Of a stretch of 52,438 bases of DNA, positions 15,817-24,413 are shown piece after piece (position 1 is the stretch's first letter; the number at the start of each line of letters is the position of its first letter). Under the pieces are notes generated by a model. The model worked only from the letters and a program-made list of their open reading frames with translations. It was not told where the DNA came from and searched no databases. The stretch spans positions 1 through 52,438 of the forward strand of contig VGRJ01000022.1 of assembly GCA_016875405.1 (NCBI GenBank). Reading direction: 5' to 3'. Origin of the DNA: Deltaproteobacteria bacterium. GTDB taxonomy: Bacteria; Myxococcota_A; Polyangia; Polyangiales; Polyangiaceae. The position numbers and the translations under genes are program-made.

Positions 15817-17453
15817 GGCGTCATCGCCCCCACGCGACGGAAGAGCTCGCTCGACGCGAAGTCGACGAGGAGCGGACGGAAGCTGCCCCCTCGAGCCTCC
15901 CAGCGCTTCGTCAGCTCGTTCAGCGCAGGCCACTCGCCGTCGACCTCGACGTGGCCCGTGGCGTAGCGGTGCAGCTGGCGCAGGAGGCAGCTGTGTAGCC
16001 CCTCGGATGCCGCGAGCCGCTCGGCGAGCTCACGGGGACCGCTCCATGCCCCGAGCTGATCGACCTCACCGCTCGGATCGATCGGAGCGCCGTTCTCGGT
16101 CGCGCGGTAGCGACCGACGGCGTCGTAGCGCTCGAAGGTGAGGCCAAGGTTGTCTGACAGATAATGGCACGCTCCGCAGCTCGGGTCGGAGCGATGCACC
16201 TCGAGGCGCTCGCGCAGCGTGGGTGCGGCGCTCGACGGGGGGAGCGTGGTGATGACCCCGGGAGGAGGCGGCGGCATCGTCGTGCAGAGGAAGCGCTCCA
16301 TCACGAAGAGGCCTCGGTACGTGGCGGACGTGGAGGTCCCGTGGGCCTGCTTCGTCATCACCGCCGCCGAGGTGAGGAGCCCCGTGCGGCCCTGCTCGTC
16401 CGGGAGCTCGACCGCGCGCCAGCCATCGCCCTCGACCGAGAGCCCGTAGTGGTTGGCGAGCCGCGCGTCTACGAAGGTCCGCGTCGTCGTGAGCACCTCG
16501 GTGAAGGGGGCGTCGCGCGCGATGACATCATCGACGATGCGGAGCGCCTCTTCGCGCATCGACTCGGCAACCTCGGGCGAAAAGTCGGGGAAGAGCTCCG
16601 GATCGCGCGCGAGCGTCTCGATGCCGTCGAGGACGAACAGCTCGGCGAAGAAGCCGCGGAGCGCCTCGCGAGACTCGCTCGTCTCGAGGAGTTTTTCAGC
16701 CCACGTGCGCACCCCTGCAGCGACATCGAGCTCACCCGCCCCCGCCGCGTCGAGGAGCGCAGAGTCCGGCGTCCGTCCGAGCAAGAGGAACGAAAGGCGC
16801 GTCGCCATCTCGTACCCCGTGAGCACGCGGATGTCGTTGCGGGTCGAAGGCGCGACGCCGAGCTCGACCTGGTAGAGAAAGCTCGGCGCCTGCAAGAGCG
16901 CCGCGATGACGAGCTCGACCCCGCCGACGAACGTGCCGCGTGCGAGCACGCCCTGCTTGCCGAGCGCGACGAGATCGTCACGCTCCTCGGCCGAGAGTGG
17001 GCGGCGCCACGCGAGCCTGCCGAACCGCTCGACGAACGAGGAGAGGCATGCCTCGTCCGCGCTCGCGGTGGACTTGCATCCGGCGAGCGCGGCGATCCTC
17101 GCGCTGTCTGTGACGGCGGAGGCGGCGACCGCGCGTGCCGACGACTCGTACGCGTCAACGAGGCTGTCGTTCATGGACAGCTGGCTTGCCGCGATCGCGG
17201 AGAAGCCGTTCAGCTGCGTATCGGCGGGCGGCTTCGCGCTCGCGGCCGCGGCGTCTCCGAGCAGGTGCGCGACGCTGCGGACGTACTGGCGCGCGAGTAG
17301 GCGGCGCAATGCGGGCTCGGCCGGAACGGCGTCAGCTTCGAGGCCAGGTGGCTCGACCGGCGGCTCGGCGTCGCTCGAGCATGCCCCGACGACCCCGCAC
17401 GCAACGAGCGCAGCGGCGAGCGACGTTCCGGGGACCCAGCCGGCGAACCTCAT
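15813..17453 (-). CDS. DUF1587/1595/1592/1588/1585 lipoprotein with CxxCH motif
   Basis: 546 residues from ATG 17453, with a lipoprotein signal ending VVGAC. Modules follow the canonical order: RRLLARQYVRSVAHLLGD (DUF1587), RFGRLAWRRPLSAEERDDL (DUF1595), FLYQVELG with GYEMATRLSFLLLGRTPD (DUF1592), GLLTSAAVMTKQAHGTSTS and MERFLCTTMPPPP (DUF1588), then a CGACH at residues 426-430 and RYDAVGRYR (DUF1585). CxxCH is the covalent haem c attachment motif, so a cytochrome-like role is possible, although one haem site alone is not proof. First gene of the operon; a TAGTAT box nine bases before the ATG is the likely -10. Exported to the periplasm and lipid-anchored. Confidence 0.92.
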   Translation of the reverse strand: MRFAGWVPGTSLAAALVACGVVGACSSDAEPPVEPPGLEADAVPAEPALRRLLARQYVRSVAHLLGDAAAASAKPPADTQLNGFSAIAASQLSMNDSLVDAYESSARAVAASAVTDSARIAALAGCKSTASADEACLSSFVERFGRLAWRRPLSAEERDDLVALGKQGVLARGTFVGGVELVIAALLQAPSFLYQVELGVAPSTRNDIRVLTGYEMATRLSFLLLGRTPDSALLDAAGAGELDVAAGVRTWAEKLLETSESREALRGFFAELFVLDGIETLARDPELFPDFSPEVAESMREEALRIVDDVIARDAPFTEVLTTTRTFVDARLANHYGLSVEGDGWRAVELPDEQGRTGLLTSAAVMTKQAHGTSTSATYRGLFVMERFLCTTMPPPPPGVITTLPPSSAAPTLRERLEVHRSDPSCGACHYLSDNLGLTFERYDAVGRYRATENGAPIDPSGEVDQLGAWSGPRELAERLAASEGLHSCLLRQLHRYATGHVEVDGEWPALNELTKRWEARGGSFRPLLVDFASSELFRRVGAMTP

Positions 17454-17522
17454 GGCCGAGTCATACTAGCATGAAATCCCACACCGGGCTCACGCGAGGG
17501 CTCGTTCTGCTAGCCTCGCGGC
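17454..17522. promoter_or_regulatory. Divergent promoters with back-to-back TGCTAG boxes
   Basis: The 69-nt gap holds two extended -10-like boxes. On the minus strand TGCTAGTAT ends nine bases before the ATG of the DUF1592 gene at 17453. On the plus strand TGCTAGCCT at 17511-17518 ends four bases before the GTG of the methyltransferase gene at 17523. Both would start transcripts at or very near the start codon. Confidence 0.5.
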
Positions 17523-18359
17523 GTGTCCGGCTCACGCCCGCCCGCGCTCCCGAACCTCGTTCGACTCGACACGCTCGACGACCCGCGCCTCGAGCCCTAC
17601 CGCGACGTTCGCGATCGCGACCTGTCGGCCCGCGACGTGTTCCTCGCCGAGAGCGAGTCGGTGTTGCGCGTCCTGCTTTGGCGTGGCCACCATCCGGTCC
17701 GCTCGGTGCTGCTATCCGACTCGCGCGCCGAGAAGCTCGGTGACCTGCTCGCGCTCGTGCCCGCCGGCACCCCGATCTTCGTGGGGCCCCAAGACAGGCT
17801 CGACGCGCTGACGGGCTTTCACATTCACCGCGGGGTGCTCGCCTGCGCCGCACGCGTCGCGGTACCGACGCTCCCCTCGCTGCTCGCCAAGTTGCCGCGT
17901 GGCCCGTCGACGCTCGTCGTGCTCGAGTCGCTGACGAACCATGACAACCTCGGCGCGATCTTCCGCAACGCAGCCGCGCTCGGCGCCGACGCCGTCGTCC
18001 TCGACGAGCGCTGTTGCGATCCGCTCTACCGCAAGGCGATCCGCGTCTCCGTCGGCGCGTGCCTGGTCGTCCCATACGCGCGCGTCGACGGCGTCCGTCC
18101 CGCGCTCGCGGCGCTCCGCGAAGCGGGCTTCACCACCGTGGCGCTTACGCCGAACGAGCCGGCCACCGACCTCCGCGACTTCGGGACCGCGCGTCCCGAC
18201 CGCGTCGCGTTGCTCCTCGGGAGCGAGGGACCCGGCCTCGAGGTCGACACGCTCGGCGCGGCGGACGTGCGAGCCCGCATCCGTCAGCGCTCGGACTTCG
18301 ACTCGCTCAACGTGGCGACGGCCTGCGGCATCGCGCTCCACGAGCTCGCCCACCGCTGA
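17523..18359 (+). CDS. TrmH/SpoU-family RNA 2'-O-methyltransferase
   Basis: 278 residues from GTG 17523. The N-terminal 110 residues form the small RNA-binding domain (ARDVFLAESESVLRVLL, SVLLSDSRAEKL, GFHIHRGVLACA). The C-terminal 150 residues are the alpha/beta trefoil-knot SPOUT domain with the three family motifs: ESLTNHDNLGAIFRNAAALG (motif 1, Asn and Arg), LLLGSEGPGLE (motif 2) and DSLNVATACGIAL (motif 3). These enzymes methylate the 2'-OH of tRNA or rRNA nucleotides using SAM; the site modified cannot be told from sequence. It stands alone, divergent from the DUF1592 operon and convergent with the cysteine synthase gene. Confidence 0.92.
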   Translation: MSGSRPPALPNLVRLDTLDDPRLEPYRDVRDRDLSARDVFLAESESVLRVLLWRGHHPVRSVLLSDSRAEKLGDLLALVPAGTPIFVGPQDRLDALTGFHIHRGVLACAARVAVPTLPSLLAKLPRGPSTLVVLESLTNHDNLGAIFRNAAALGADAVVLDERCCDPLYRKAIRVSVGACLVVPYARVDGVRPALAALREAGFTTVALTPNEPATDLRDFGTARPDRVALLLGSEGPGLEVDTLGAADVRARIRQRSDFDSLNVATACGIALHELAHR

Positions 18360-18395
18360 GCCCTTCGAGCCGAGCTCCGCGGGCACCCACGACCA

Positions 18396-19733
18396 TCACT
18401 CGGGGACGTGCACGGGCAAGCCCGCGGACGACCAGGCGTTCATGCCGCCCCGTACGCTCTTCACGTTGCGGTAGCCGAGGGCCTTCAAGAGCACGAGTGC
18501 GTGGAGCGAGCGCTCTCCCACCTTGCACAAGGTCACGATCGGCGCGTCCTTGTCGTCGGGCAGGAGCGGCACCGCGACCCCGTCGGCGAGCGTGCCGAGC
18601 GGAATGTTCTCGGCGCCCGAGACCGTGCCGGCCGCATACTCCTCGGGGTTTCGCACGTCGTAGAGCGTGCTCCTCGGGAGAAGCTCGACCGCGTCCGCCG
18701 GCTCGACGATGTCGGCCGACCCGCGCGCGAACTCGAGCACCTTGGCGAGGCTCTTCGGCAACCCTCCGCTCTCGGCCGGCTTCGCGCCTTTGAAGAGCTC
18801 GGGGATGTGCTTCTGCACCGACGACATGTACTTGTAAACGTTGTCCGCGAATAACACGACCGCGACGACACCCGGCTCGTCTGGGATGTGCCTGAGCGCG
18901 CCCGCGAGGGTGAGGCCGCTGCTCGGTCCGGCGACGATGCTCTCCTCCTGGTTGAGGCGCCGCGTCCACTCGTAGGCGTCAGCATTGTTGACCTCGATCA
19001 GCCCGTCGTACTCGCTCGGCGCGAAGAGTGCCGTCTGCTGGAGCTGGCGAATGCTGCGCACGCCCGGCACGTCGTGTCCCTCCATCGGGTGCACGCCGAA
19101 CACCTTCACCGACGGCTTGTGCTGCTTGAGGAACCGCCCGGTCCCGGTGACGGTGCCGCAGGTGCCAAGGCTGGCGAAGAAGTGCGTGACCGAGCCGTCG
19201 GTCTGACGCCACACCTCGGGTCCGGTCGTGAGGTAGTGGGCCTCGGGGTTCGCAGGGTTCTTGTACTGGTTGAGGTGGAAGCTACCGGGCTCCTCTCCGA
19301 GCTTCGCCGCGAGGGCGATCGCCCCCTCCGGCGCACCGGGCGCCGGGCATAGGTCGTCCTCGAGCTCTCGCAGGTCGGTCCCAAAGAGCCGAAGCGCCGC
19401 GCGCTTTTCCTCCGGCACCTTGTTCGACATCGTCGCGGTAAAGGCGTAGCCCTTCGCGTTCGCGAGCATCGCGAGCCCAACGCCCGTGTTGCCCGAGGTC
19501 GGCTCCACGAGGCGCGTCCCTGGCGAGAGCTGGCCACGAGTCTCGGCGTCCTTCAGCAGGTGCGCCGCGACGCGATCCTTCACGGCGCCGAACGGGTTGT
19601 ACCACTCGAGCTTGGCGAAGACGCGGGCGTGCTCGAACGGGAGGATGCGGGAGAGGCGCACGAGCGGGGTCGGATTGTCGACGGTCGAGAGCATCTCGAC
19701 GATCGACTCGTAGACGCGGGTGGCGTGGTTCAT
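18396..19733 (-). CDS. Cysteine synthase-like PLP enzyme fused to rhodanese
   Basis: 445 residues from ATG 19733. Residues 1-310 are a fold-type II PLP enzyme of the cysteine synthase/cystathionine beta-synthase family: NPTPLVRL, the PLP lysine K52 in NPFGAVKDR, the substrate loop EPTSGNTG at 77-84, the phosphate-binding GTCGTVTGTGR and GPSSGLTLAG. Residues 345-443 are a rhodanese domain (LYDVRNPEEYAAGTVSGAENI) with the active Cys403 in TLCKVGERS. The fusion suggests that sulfur from thiosulfate or a persulfide is handed to an activated serine to make cysteine or a thiosulfonated product, or the reverse. The exact acceptor (O-acetyl- or O-phosphoserine) is not decided by the sequence. It has a 200-nt structured upstream region. 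Confidence 0.92.
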   Translation of the reverse strand: MNHATRVYESIVEMLSTVDNPTPLVRLSRILPFEHARVFAKLEWYNPFGAVKDRVAAHLLKDAETRGQLSPGTRLVEPTSGNTGVGLAMLANAKGYAFTATMSNKVPEEKRAALRLFGTDLRELEDDLCPAPGAPEGAIALAAKLGEEPGSFHLNQYKNPANPEAHYLTTGPEVWRQTDGSVTHFFASLGTCGTVTGTGRFLKQHKPSVKVFGVHPMEGHDVPGVRSIRQLQQTALFAPSEYDGLIEVNNADAYEWTRRLNQEESIVAGPSSGLTLAGALRHIPDEPGVVAVVLFADNVYKYMSSVQKHIPELFKGAKPAESGGLPKSLAKVLEFARGSADIVEPADAVELLPRSTLYDVRNPEEYAAGTVSGAENIPLGTLADGVAVPLLPDDKDAPIVTLCKVGERSLHALVLLKALGYRNVKSVRGGMNAWSSAGLPVHVPE

Positions 19734-20062
19734 CGTGGACTCGGCATATCAAGAGCGAGGGGGCGGCGCTCTGCCGCGCAAACGGACCGTCTGTTTTAGT
19801 GGACAATAGCACGAATCACGGAGTCGTCCCGAACATCGTCGCACGGCCCGACCGCGCGCAAGAGACCCGCATTACTTAGCAAATAGTCTCTCGCAGGGGG
19901 TCCCATGTGGCCCGGGAGAGGCTCACCGGGACATCGATAACGTGTCCACCAGACGAGAAAAACCCTGCGGCGGCGCGCGGCCATCGCGGGGTCTGGGGGC
20001 GACAGGATTGGGGGGCTACGGAGGCCGACGCTCCGAGGCCCGGCCGCGTCAGCCGTCGTGCC
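19734..20062. other. 329-nt intergenic region between gltA and the cysteine synthase fusion
   Basis: No gene is seen. Both flanking genes run leftward, so this is the 3' end of the citrate synthase transcript and the leader of the cysteine synthase gene. It holds a terminator at 19958-19991, a hairpin with GTCCC/GGGAC arms at 19900-19932, a second hairpin AGAGAC-19 nt-GTCTCT at 19861-19891, and an AT-richer stretch at 19790-19815 (minus strand TTGTCCACTAAAACAGACGG) that could be a promoter or an Rrf2-type operator. I could not fit it to a known riboswitch class. Confidence 0.5.
19958..19991 (-). terminator. Rho-independent terminator of citrate synthase
   Basis: Read on the minus strand: a 7-bp GC stem (CCCCGCG ... 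CGCAGGG, one wobble pair) with a 15-nt loop, followed directly by five T. It lies about 70 nt after the gltA stop. Confidence 0.6.
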
Positions 20063-21361
20063 TCACGCGCGCGACTCGATGGGGACGTAATCCTGTGAGG
20101 TGTGGCCCGTGTAGATCTGTCGGGGGCGGGCGATGCGGGTGCTCGGGTCCTCGTTCATCTCCTTCCACTGCGCGATCCAGCCGGGCAGGCGACCGAGCGC
20201 GAAGAGGACCGTGAACATGTTCGTCGGGAAGCCGAGCGCGCGGTAGATGATGCCGCTGTAGAAGTCGACGTTCGGGTAGAGCTTCCGGTCCTTGAAGTAG
20301 CTGTCGTTCAGCGCGGCCTCCTCGAGGCGCTTCGCCACGTCGAGCAGCGGATCGGGCTTGCCGAGCTTCGTCAGCGCGCGGTCGGCGGCCTTCTTGATGA
20401 GGAGCGCGCGCGGGTCGAAGTTCTTGTACACGCGGTGCCCGAAGCCCATCAGCTTCACGCCGCTCGCCTTGTCCTTCACGAGCGACAGGAACTTGTTCAC
20501 GTCGCCGCCGTTCGCCTGGATCTCCTCGAGCATCCCGATGACCTCTTGGTTCGCGCCGCCGTGGCGGGGCCCCCAGAGGGCGCAGATGCCGGCGGCAATC
20601 GACGCGAACAGGTTGGCCTGACCGCTGCCGACAACGCGCACCGTGCTCGTCGAACAGTTCTGCTCGTGATCGGCATGGAGGATGAGGAGCAGGTTGACGA
20701 TCTTCACGATCTCGTCGTCCGGCTCGTAGGGCGCACAGGGCGTCGCGAACATCATGTGGAGCAGGTTCGCGCAGTAGCTGAGGTCATTGCGCGGGTACAT
20801 CACCGGCTGGCCGATCGACTTCTTGTACGAGAAGGCGGCGATCGTGCGGACCTTCGAGAGGAGGCGCGTCGCGGTGATGTCGAAGAGCTCGGTGTTCGTC
20901 GCGTCGAGCGCCTCGGGGTAGAAGCTCGACAGCGAGCAGACCATCGCGCTCAGGATCGCCATCGGGTGGGCGGTCGACGGGTAGCCATCGAAGAAGTGCT
21001 TCATGTCCTCGTGGATGAGCGAGTGCATGGTGAGCTTCTTCGAGAACTCGGCGAGCTCGGTCTGGTTCGGGAGGCGGCCGTTGATGAGCAGGTAGCTCGT
21101 CTCGACGAAGGTCGACTTCTCACCGATCTGCTCGATCGGGATCCCGCGGTAGCGGAGGATGCCCGCGTCGCCATCGATGTAGGTGATCGCGCTGGTGCAG
21201 GAGCCCGTGTTGCCGAAGGAGGGGTCGATCGCGATGGCGCCCGTCTTCGCGCGTAGGTCGCGGATGTCGATGGCGACCTCGTTCTCGCTGCCGACGATGA
21301 CAGGCATCTCGAGGGTCTTTTCAACACCGCCTACGTTGAGCGTCAGCTTCGCAGAGTTCAC
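20063..21361 (-). CDS. gltA: Citrate synthase
   Basis: 432 residues, the usual length of hexameric type I/II bacterial citrate synthases, starting at GTG 21361 behind a strong ribosome-binding site AAGGAGG eight bases upstream (complement of 21370-21376). It condenses acetyl-CoA and oxaloacetate to citrate in the TCA cycle. The catalytic triad is present: His267 in GPRHGGAN, His309 in GFGHRVYK and Asp366 in NVDFYSG. The substrate-binding LHADHEQNCS segment is at 229-238. The N-terminal 40-residue beta domain typical of the Gram-negative NADH-sensitive form is present. It is monocistronic, with its own terminator. Confidence 0.97.
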   Translation of the reverse strand: MNSAKLTLNVGGVEKTLEMPVIVGSENEVAIDIRDLRAKTGAIAIDPSFGNTGSCTSAITYIDGDAGILRYRGIPIEQIGEKSTFVETSYLLINGRLPNQTELAEFSKKLTMHSLIHEDMKHFFDGYPSTAHPMAILSAMVCSLSSFYPEALDATNTELFDITATRLLSKVRTIAAFSYKKSIGQPVMYPRNDLSYCANLLHMMFATPCAPYEPDDEIVKIVNLLLILHADHEQNCSTSTVRVVGSGQANLFASIAAGICALWGPRHGGANQEVIGMLEEIQANGGDVNKFLSLVKDKASGVKLMGFGHRVYKNFDPRALLIKKAADRALTKLGKPDPLLDVAKRLEEAALNDSYFKDRKLYPNVDFYSGIIYRALGFPTNMFTVLFALGRLPGWIAQWKEMNEDPSTRIARPRQIYTGHTSQDYVPIESRA

Positions 21362-21411
21362 GCGATCTTCCTCCTTCGACTACCTACGGCCAGGGAGCTT
21401 GTTACCACGGA

Positions 21412-23103
21412 TCACGACCGGTCCGCACCGCCGATCGCGTCCGAGAAGAACGCGTTTAGCCGTGCATCGTTGTAGCGCGCCCAGTCGATGGCGAAAGGAA
21501 GAAGTTGCGTCTCCCTGTCGCGCTGCACGATCCGCAAAGCCATGGGTTTGACCTCGCGGTAATTGCTCTTCGTGGGAAGGTCGGCGTTCTTCTCGCCGCC
21601 GGCCGAGAACAGCGAGATGAGCTTTGCGTCCTCGAGGTCGTAGGTCAGTCGCATTCCCTCGACGACCCGCTCGTGTCCGCGCACCATCAAGCGGCAGCCG
21701 GTCGACTTCATGAAGCGCTGAAACTGGCGTCGTCCGAAGCCGAAGCGAGCTACCTCCTTTTGCAGGTCCCGCGGCACCGCGTCGACGTCGCCCGGATCGC
21801 TCCACAGCATCTCGAAGGCGAGGTCGGGATCGTTCAACGTGTCAAGGCCGCGCCACTTCGCCTCGAAGGTCGCGTCGCGCGGGATGCCGCCGTGGACGAA
21901 GAACGTGTCGCCGAACACGAAGCTCGTCGGCATGTCGTCGAACAACCGACGATACGATCGGAGGAGTTGGCTCCCGTCGACGCTCGAGAGCGAGTCCATC
22001 GCCTCGCAGGGACGCACCGGAGCGAGCACGCGCCCCGAGAGCTCGACGTAGTACTCATGGTTGCCGCGCAACACCACGACGTTGCGCGGGTACGCGGTGA
22101 GGAGCTCGAGCGCTGCCCGGAGCGTGCCCGTGTAGCCGAAGCGGCCGCGATCGATGTAGTCGCCAAGCAGCACCAGCGTCATCTCGGGGTGCCGAGCGGG
22201 GTCCTCGTCGTGACGGCGGACCTTCTCGAAGAAGTCCGACTGCAGGAGCGCCGCCTTGAGGCACGAGTAGCAGCCGTGCAGATCGCCGATGACGAGCAGC
22301 TCATGGGTGCGGAACGGGTCGGGGTTCTGCACGTAGACGCGTCCGTCGAGCCAGCGCGGACCGGGTGCGACGTCCTCCGCGGTCTTCGCGCTCGCGAGGA
22401 TGCCAGCGCCACGCGCGCGCAGCGAGCGGTAGAGTTCCTCGGTGTGGGCGATGAGCTCGAGGTCGGTCTCGCACTGGCCCGCGAACACCTCGGGGGTCTG
22501 CGAGAAGTCCCACTCTCCGTCGCGCAGGAGCGGGTGATCGACGCCGCTCCCGACGAGCTTCGATGGCGCCTCGATACGCAGCTCGCGCTCACGGATCTCG
22601 ACGAGGTCGGCGTCGTCGAGCTCAACCGGGGCGTCGAGGAGCGCCGAGACCTCCGCGAAGAATGCCGCCTCTGCAGGGTGGACCTTCCCGTCGGCGTGCA
22701 TCAGCTTCTCGACCGCGTCGACGACCGCGCGCTGTGCATCCTCGTCGAGGCGCTCGAGCAGCTCCAGGCAACCGAGCTTCAGCTTGCTCGTGACAAAGCG
22801 CTCGTGGGTCTCGCCGTCACCGACCGACTCGGTGAAGTAGTTCTGCACAAGGCCATCGAAGTGCTCGAAGCTCGCGAGGTGACGATCGCGCAGTGCGGTC
22901 GCAGGTTCGGTGGTGCCGTCGGAGGGCTCGAGCTCGGCGCGGCGCTGTGCGAGGGCGGTGAGCTCGCCGCGAATGAAGTCCCCCTCGGTCGGGTCGAGAG
23001 CGCCATCGATGTAACCGAAGGCCACGAGGCAGAAGGTGAAGGCCCGAACCTCGCGTTCATTGGCGGAGGGATCGACGGACAGTGCGAGCATGACGAGACG
23101 CAT
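21412..23103 (-). CDS. PPP-family protein phosphatase with N-terminal TerB-like domain
   Basis: 563 residues. The C-terminal part from about residue 265 is a PPP-family (PP1/PP2A-like) metallophosphatase with all signature motifs: GDLHGC at 273-278, GDYIDRG at 314-320, RGNHE at 346-350, HGG at 404-406 and RGHE at 475-478. The metal ligands Asp, His, Asn and His are all kept. Residues 1-160 are helical and acidic, with two TerB-like pieces: FGYIDGALDPTEGDFIRGEL and LMHADGKVHPAEAAFFAEVS. TerB-like domains are linked to metal sensing and stress modules. The pairing suggests a phosphoserine/threonine phosphatase regulated by metal or membrane stress. The cell has a matching Hanks-type kinase at 36789-38573, but a direct link is not shown. 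Confidence 0.88.
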   Translation of the reverse strand: MRLVMLALSVDPSANEREVRAFTFCLVAFGYIDGALDPTEGDFIRGELTALAQRRAELEPSDGTTEPATALRDRHLASFEHFDGLVQNYFTESVGDGETHERFVTSKLKLGCLELLERLDEDAQRAVVDAVEKLMHADGKVHPAEAAFFAEVSALLDAPVELDDADLVEIRERELRIEAPSKLVGSGVDHPLLRDGEWDFSQTPEVFAGQCETDLELIAHTEELYRSLRARGAGILASAKTAEDVAPGPRWLDGRVYVQNPDPFRTHELLVIGDLHGCYSCLKAALLQSDFFEKVRRHDEDPARHPEMTLVLLGDYIDRGRFGYTGTLRAALELLTAYPRNVVVLRGNHEYYVELSGRVLAPVRPCEAMDSLSSVDGSQLLRSYRRLFDDMPTSFVFGDTFFVHGGIPRDATFEAKWRGLDTLNDPDLAFEMLWSDPGDVDAVPRDLQKEVARFGFGRRQFQRFMKSTGCRLMVRGHERVVEGMRLTYDLEDAKLISLFSAGGEKNADLPTKSNYREVKPMALRIVQRDRETQLLPFAIDWARYNDARLNAFFSDAIGGADRS

Positions 23104-23231
23104 CGTAGGACGCCTCTCGCGCCCAGCGCCACGAGGAACGACGCCGCGCGAAACGAACGCCGCGCGGGCCCAACCTGCCGCATCTCGCCTCGAAGTGGCG
23201 TGTCTGGCCTCGCCTTGGTAAGCGAGTCCCC

Positions 23232-24311
23232 ATGAGCGACACGACGCACGCGGTGATCATGGCCGGCGGCGCGGGGACCCGGTTCTGGCCGGCCTCGAGA
23301 CGCCTCCGACCGAAGCAGCTCCTCCCCCTCGCCGGCGACGAAGCCCTGCTTCGGCAAGCGGTGTCGCGGGTGTTGCCCCTCTGCGGCTCGAAGCGCGTCT
23401 GGATCGCGACAGGGGCGCACCTCGCCGACGCAACGCTGGCGGCGCTCCCCGAGCTAGGCCGCGAGCAGCTGCTCGTCGAGCCCGCCGCGCGGAACACGGC
23501 GCCGTGCATCGCGTGGGCGGCCCACGTCGTCGCGCGCACCGAGCCCGACGCCGTCGTGATGGCGCTGCCGAGCGACCACCACATCGCCGACCTCTCCGGC
23601 TACCGCGCGACGCTCGAGGCCGCCGTCGCCTCGGCGCGACGCGGCGTCATCACGACGATCGGGATCAAGCCGAGCCACCCCGAGACGGGTTACGGGTACA
23701 TCGAGGCGGCGCCGACCGGCGAGCAGGTGTGGCGCGCGCGGCGCTTCGTCGAGAAGCCCGACCGCGCGAGGGCCGAGGAGTTCCTCGCGGCCGGAACGTT
23801 CTTCTGGAACGCAGGGATGTTCTTCTTTCGCGCGAAGGACATGGTGGCCGCGGTGGCCGAGCACCTGCCGGAGCTCGCGCGAGGGCTCTGCGAGTTGGAC
23901 GACGCCGCACGGCGCGGCGGCGAGGCCGAGGCGCTCGCGTCGATCTTCCCGAAGCTGCCCTCGGTCAGCATCGACGTCGGCGTGATGGAGCGCATGCCGG
24001 AGCTCGCGATGGTCCCCGGCGACTTCGGCTGGAACGACCTCGGCAGCTGGCTCACGGTGAGCGAGCTCGCGGCGAAGGACCCTGCGAGCAACAGCGCGCC
24101 CGCGAGCGCGGTGCTCGTAAAGTCGAGCGGCAACCACGTCACCGATCTGCGGTCCGGAGGAGGAAAGCGCGTGATCGCCCTGTGCGGCGTGCGAGACCTC
24201 GTGGTGGTCGAGACCGACGACGCGCTGCTCATCGTTCATCGCGACGAGGCCCAAGCGGTGCGCGAGGTGGTCGAGGCGCTCGTCGGCCGCGGCGACCGGG
24301 ACCTCACCTGA
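23232..24311 (+). CDS. manC: Mannose-1-phosphate guanylyltransferase
   Basis: 359 residues, the length of single-domain GDP-mannose pyrophosphorylases that lack the C-terminal isomerase domain. It makes GDP-mannose from mannose-1-phosphate and GTP for polysaccharide and O-antigen assembly. The nucleotidyltransferase signature VIMAGGAGTRFWPASRR is at 8-24 followed by PKQLL, with the metal-binding LPSDHHI, HPETGYGYIE, VEKPDRARAEEFL, FFWNAGMFFF and FGWNDLGSW further on. All are diagnostic of ManC. It is divergent from the phosphatase gene, with the TAAGCG box seven bases before the ATG. The LolA-like gene follows after a 102-nt gap. Confidence 0.93.
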   Translation: MSDTTHAVIMAGGAGTRFWPASRRLRPKQLLPLAGDEALLRQAVSRVLPLCGSKRVWIATGAHLADATLAALPELGREQLLVEPAARNTAPCIAWAAHVVARTEPDAVVMALPSDHHIADLSGYRATLEAAVASARRGVITTIGIKPSHPETGYGYIEAAPTGEQVWRARRFVEKPDRARAEEFLAAGTFFWNAGMFFFRAKDMVAAVAEHLPELARGLCELDDAARRGGEAEALASIFPKLPSVSIDVGVMERMPELAMVPGDFGWNDLGSWLTVSELAAKDPASNSAPASAVLVKSSGNHVTDLRSGGGKRVIALCGVRDLVVVETDDALLIVHRDEAQAVREVVEALVGRGDRDLT

Positions 24312-24413
24312 CCGAGCCAGGAGCCGACACGAGCCGTCGAGGCCGTGCTTCGTGAACACGGTTTCTGCGAAACGCTTCGCGCGAGCGCGCGCCTGCGCTA
24401 TCGAAGGATCGCC

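Noticed and set aside
19734-20062. SAM, cobalamin or T-box riboswitch before the cysteine synthase gene
   Set aside because: Parts of the stems superficially recall cobalamin or SAM motifs, but the required core boxes and spacing are absent.
24367-24380. Small hairpin GCGAA-ACGC-TTCGC before the LolA-like gene
   Set aside because: Short GC-rich stem without a T run; expected by chance at this base composition.
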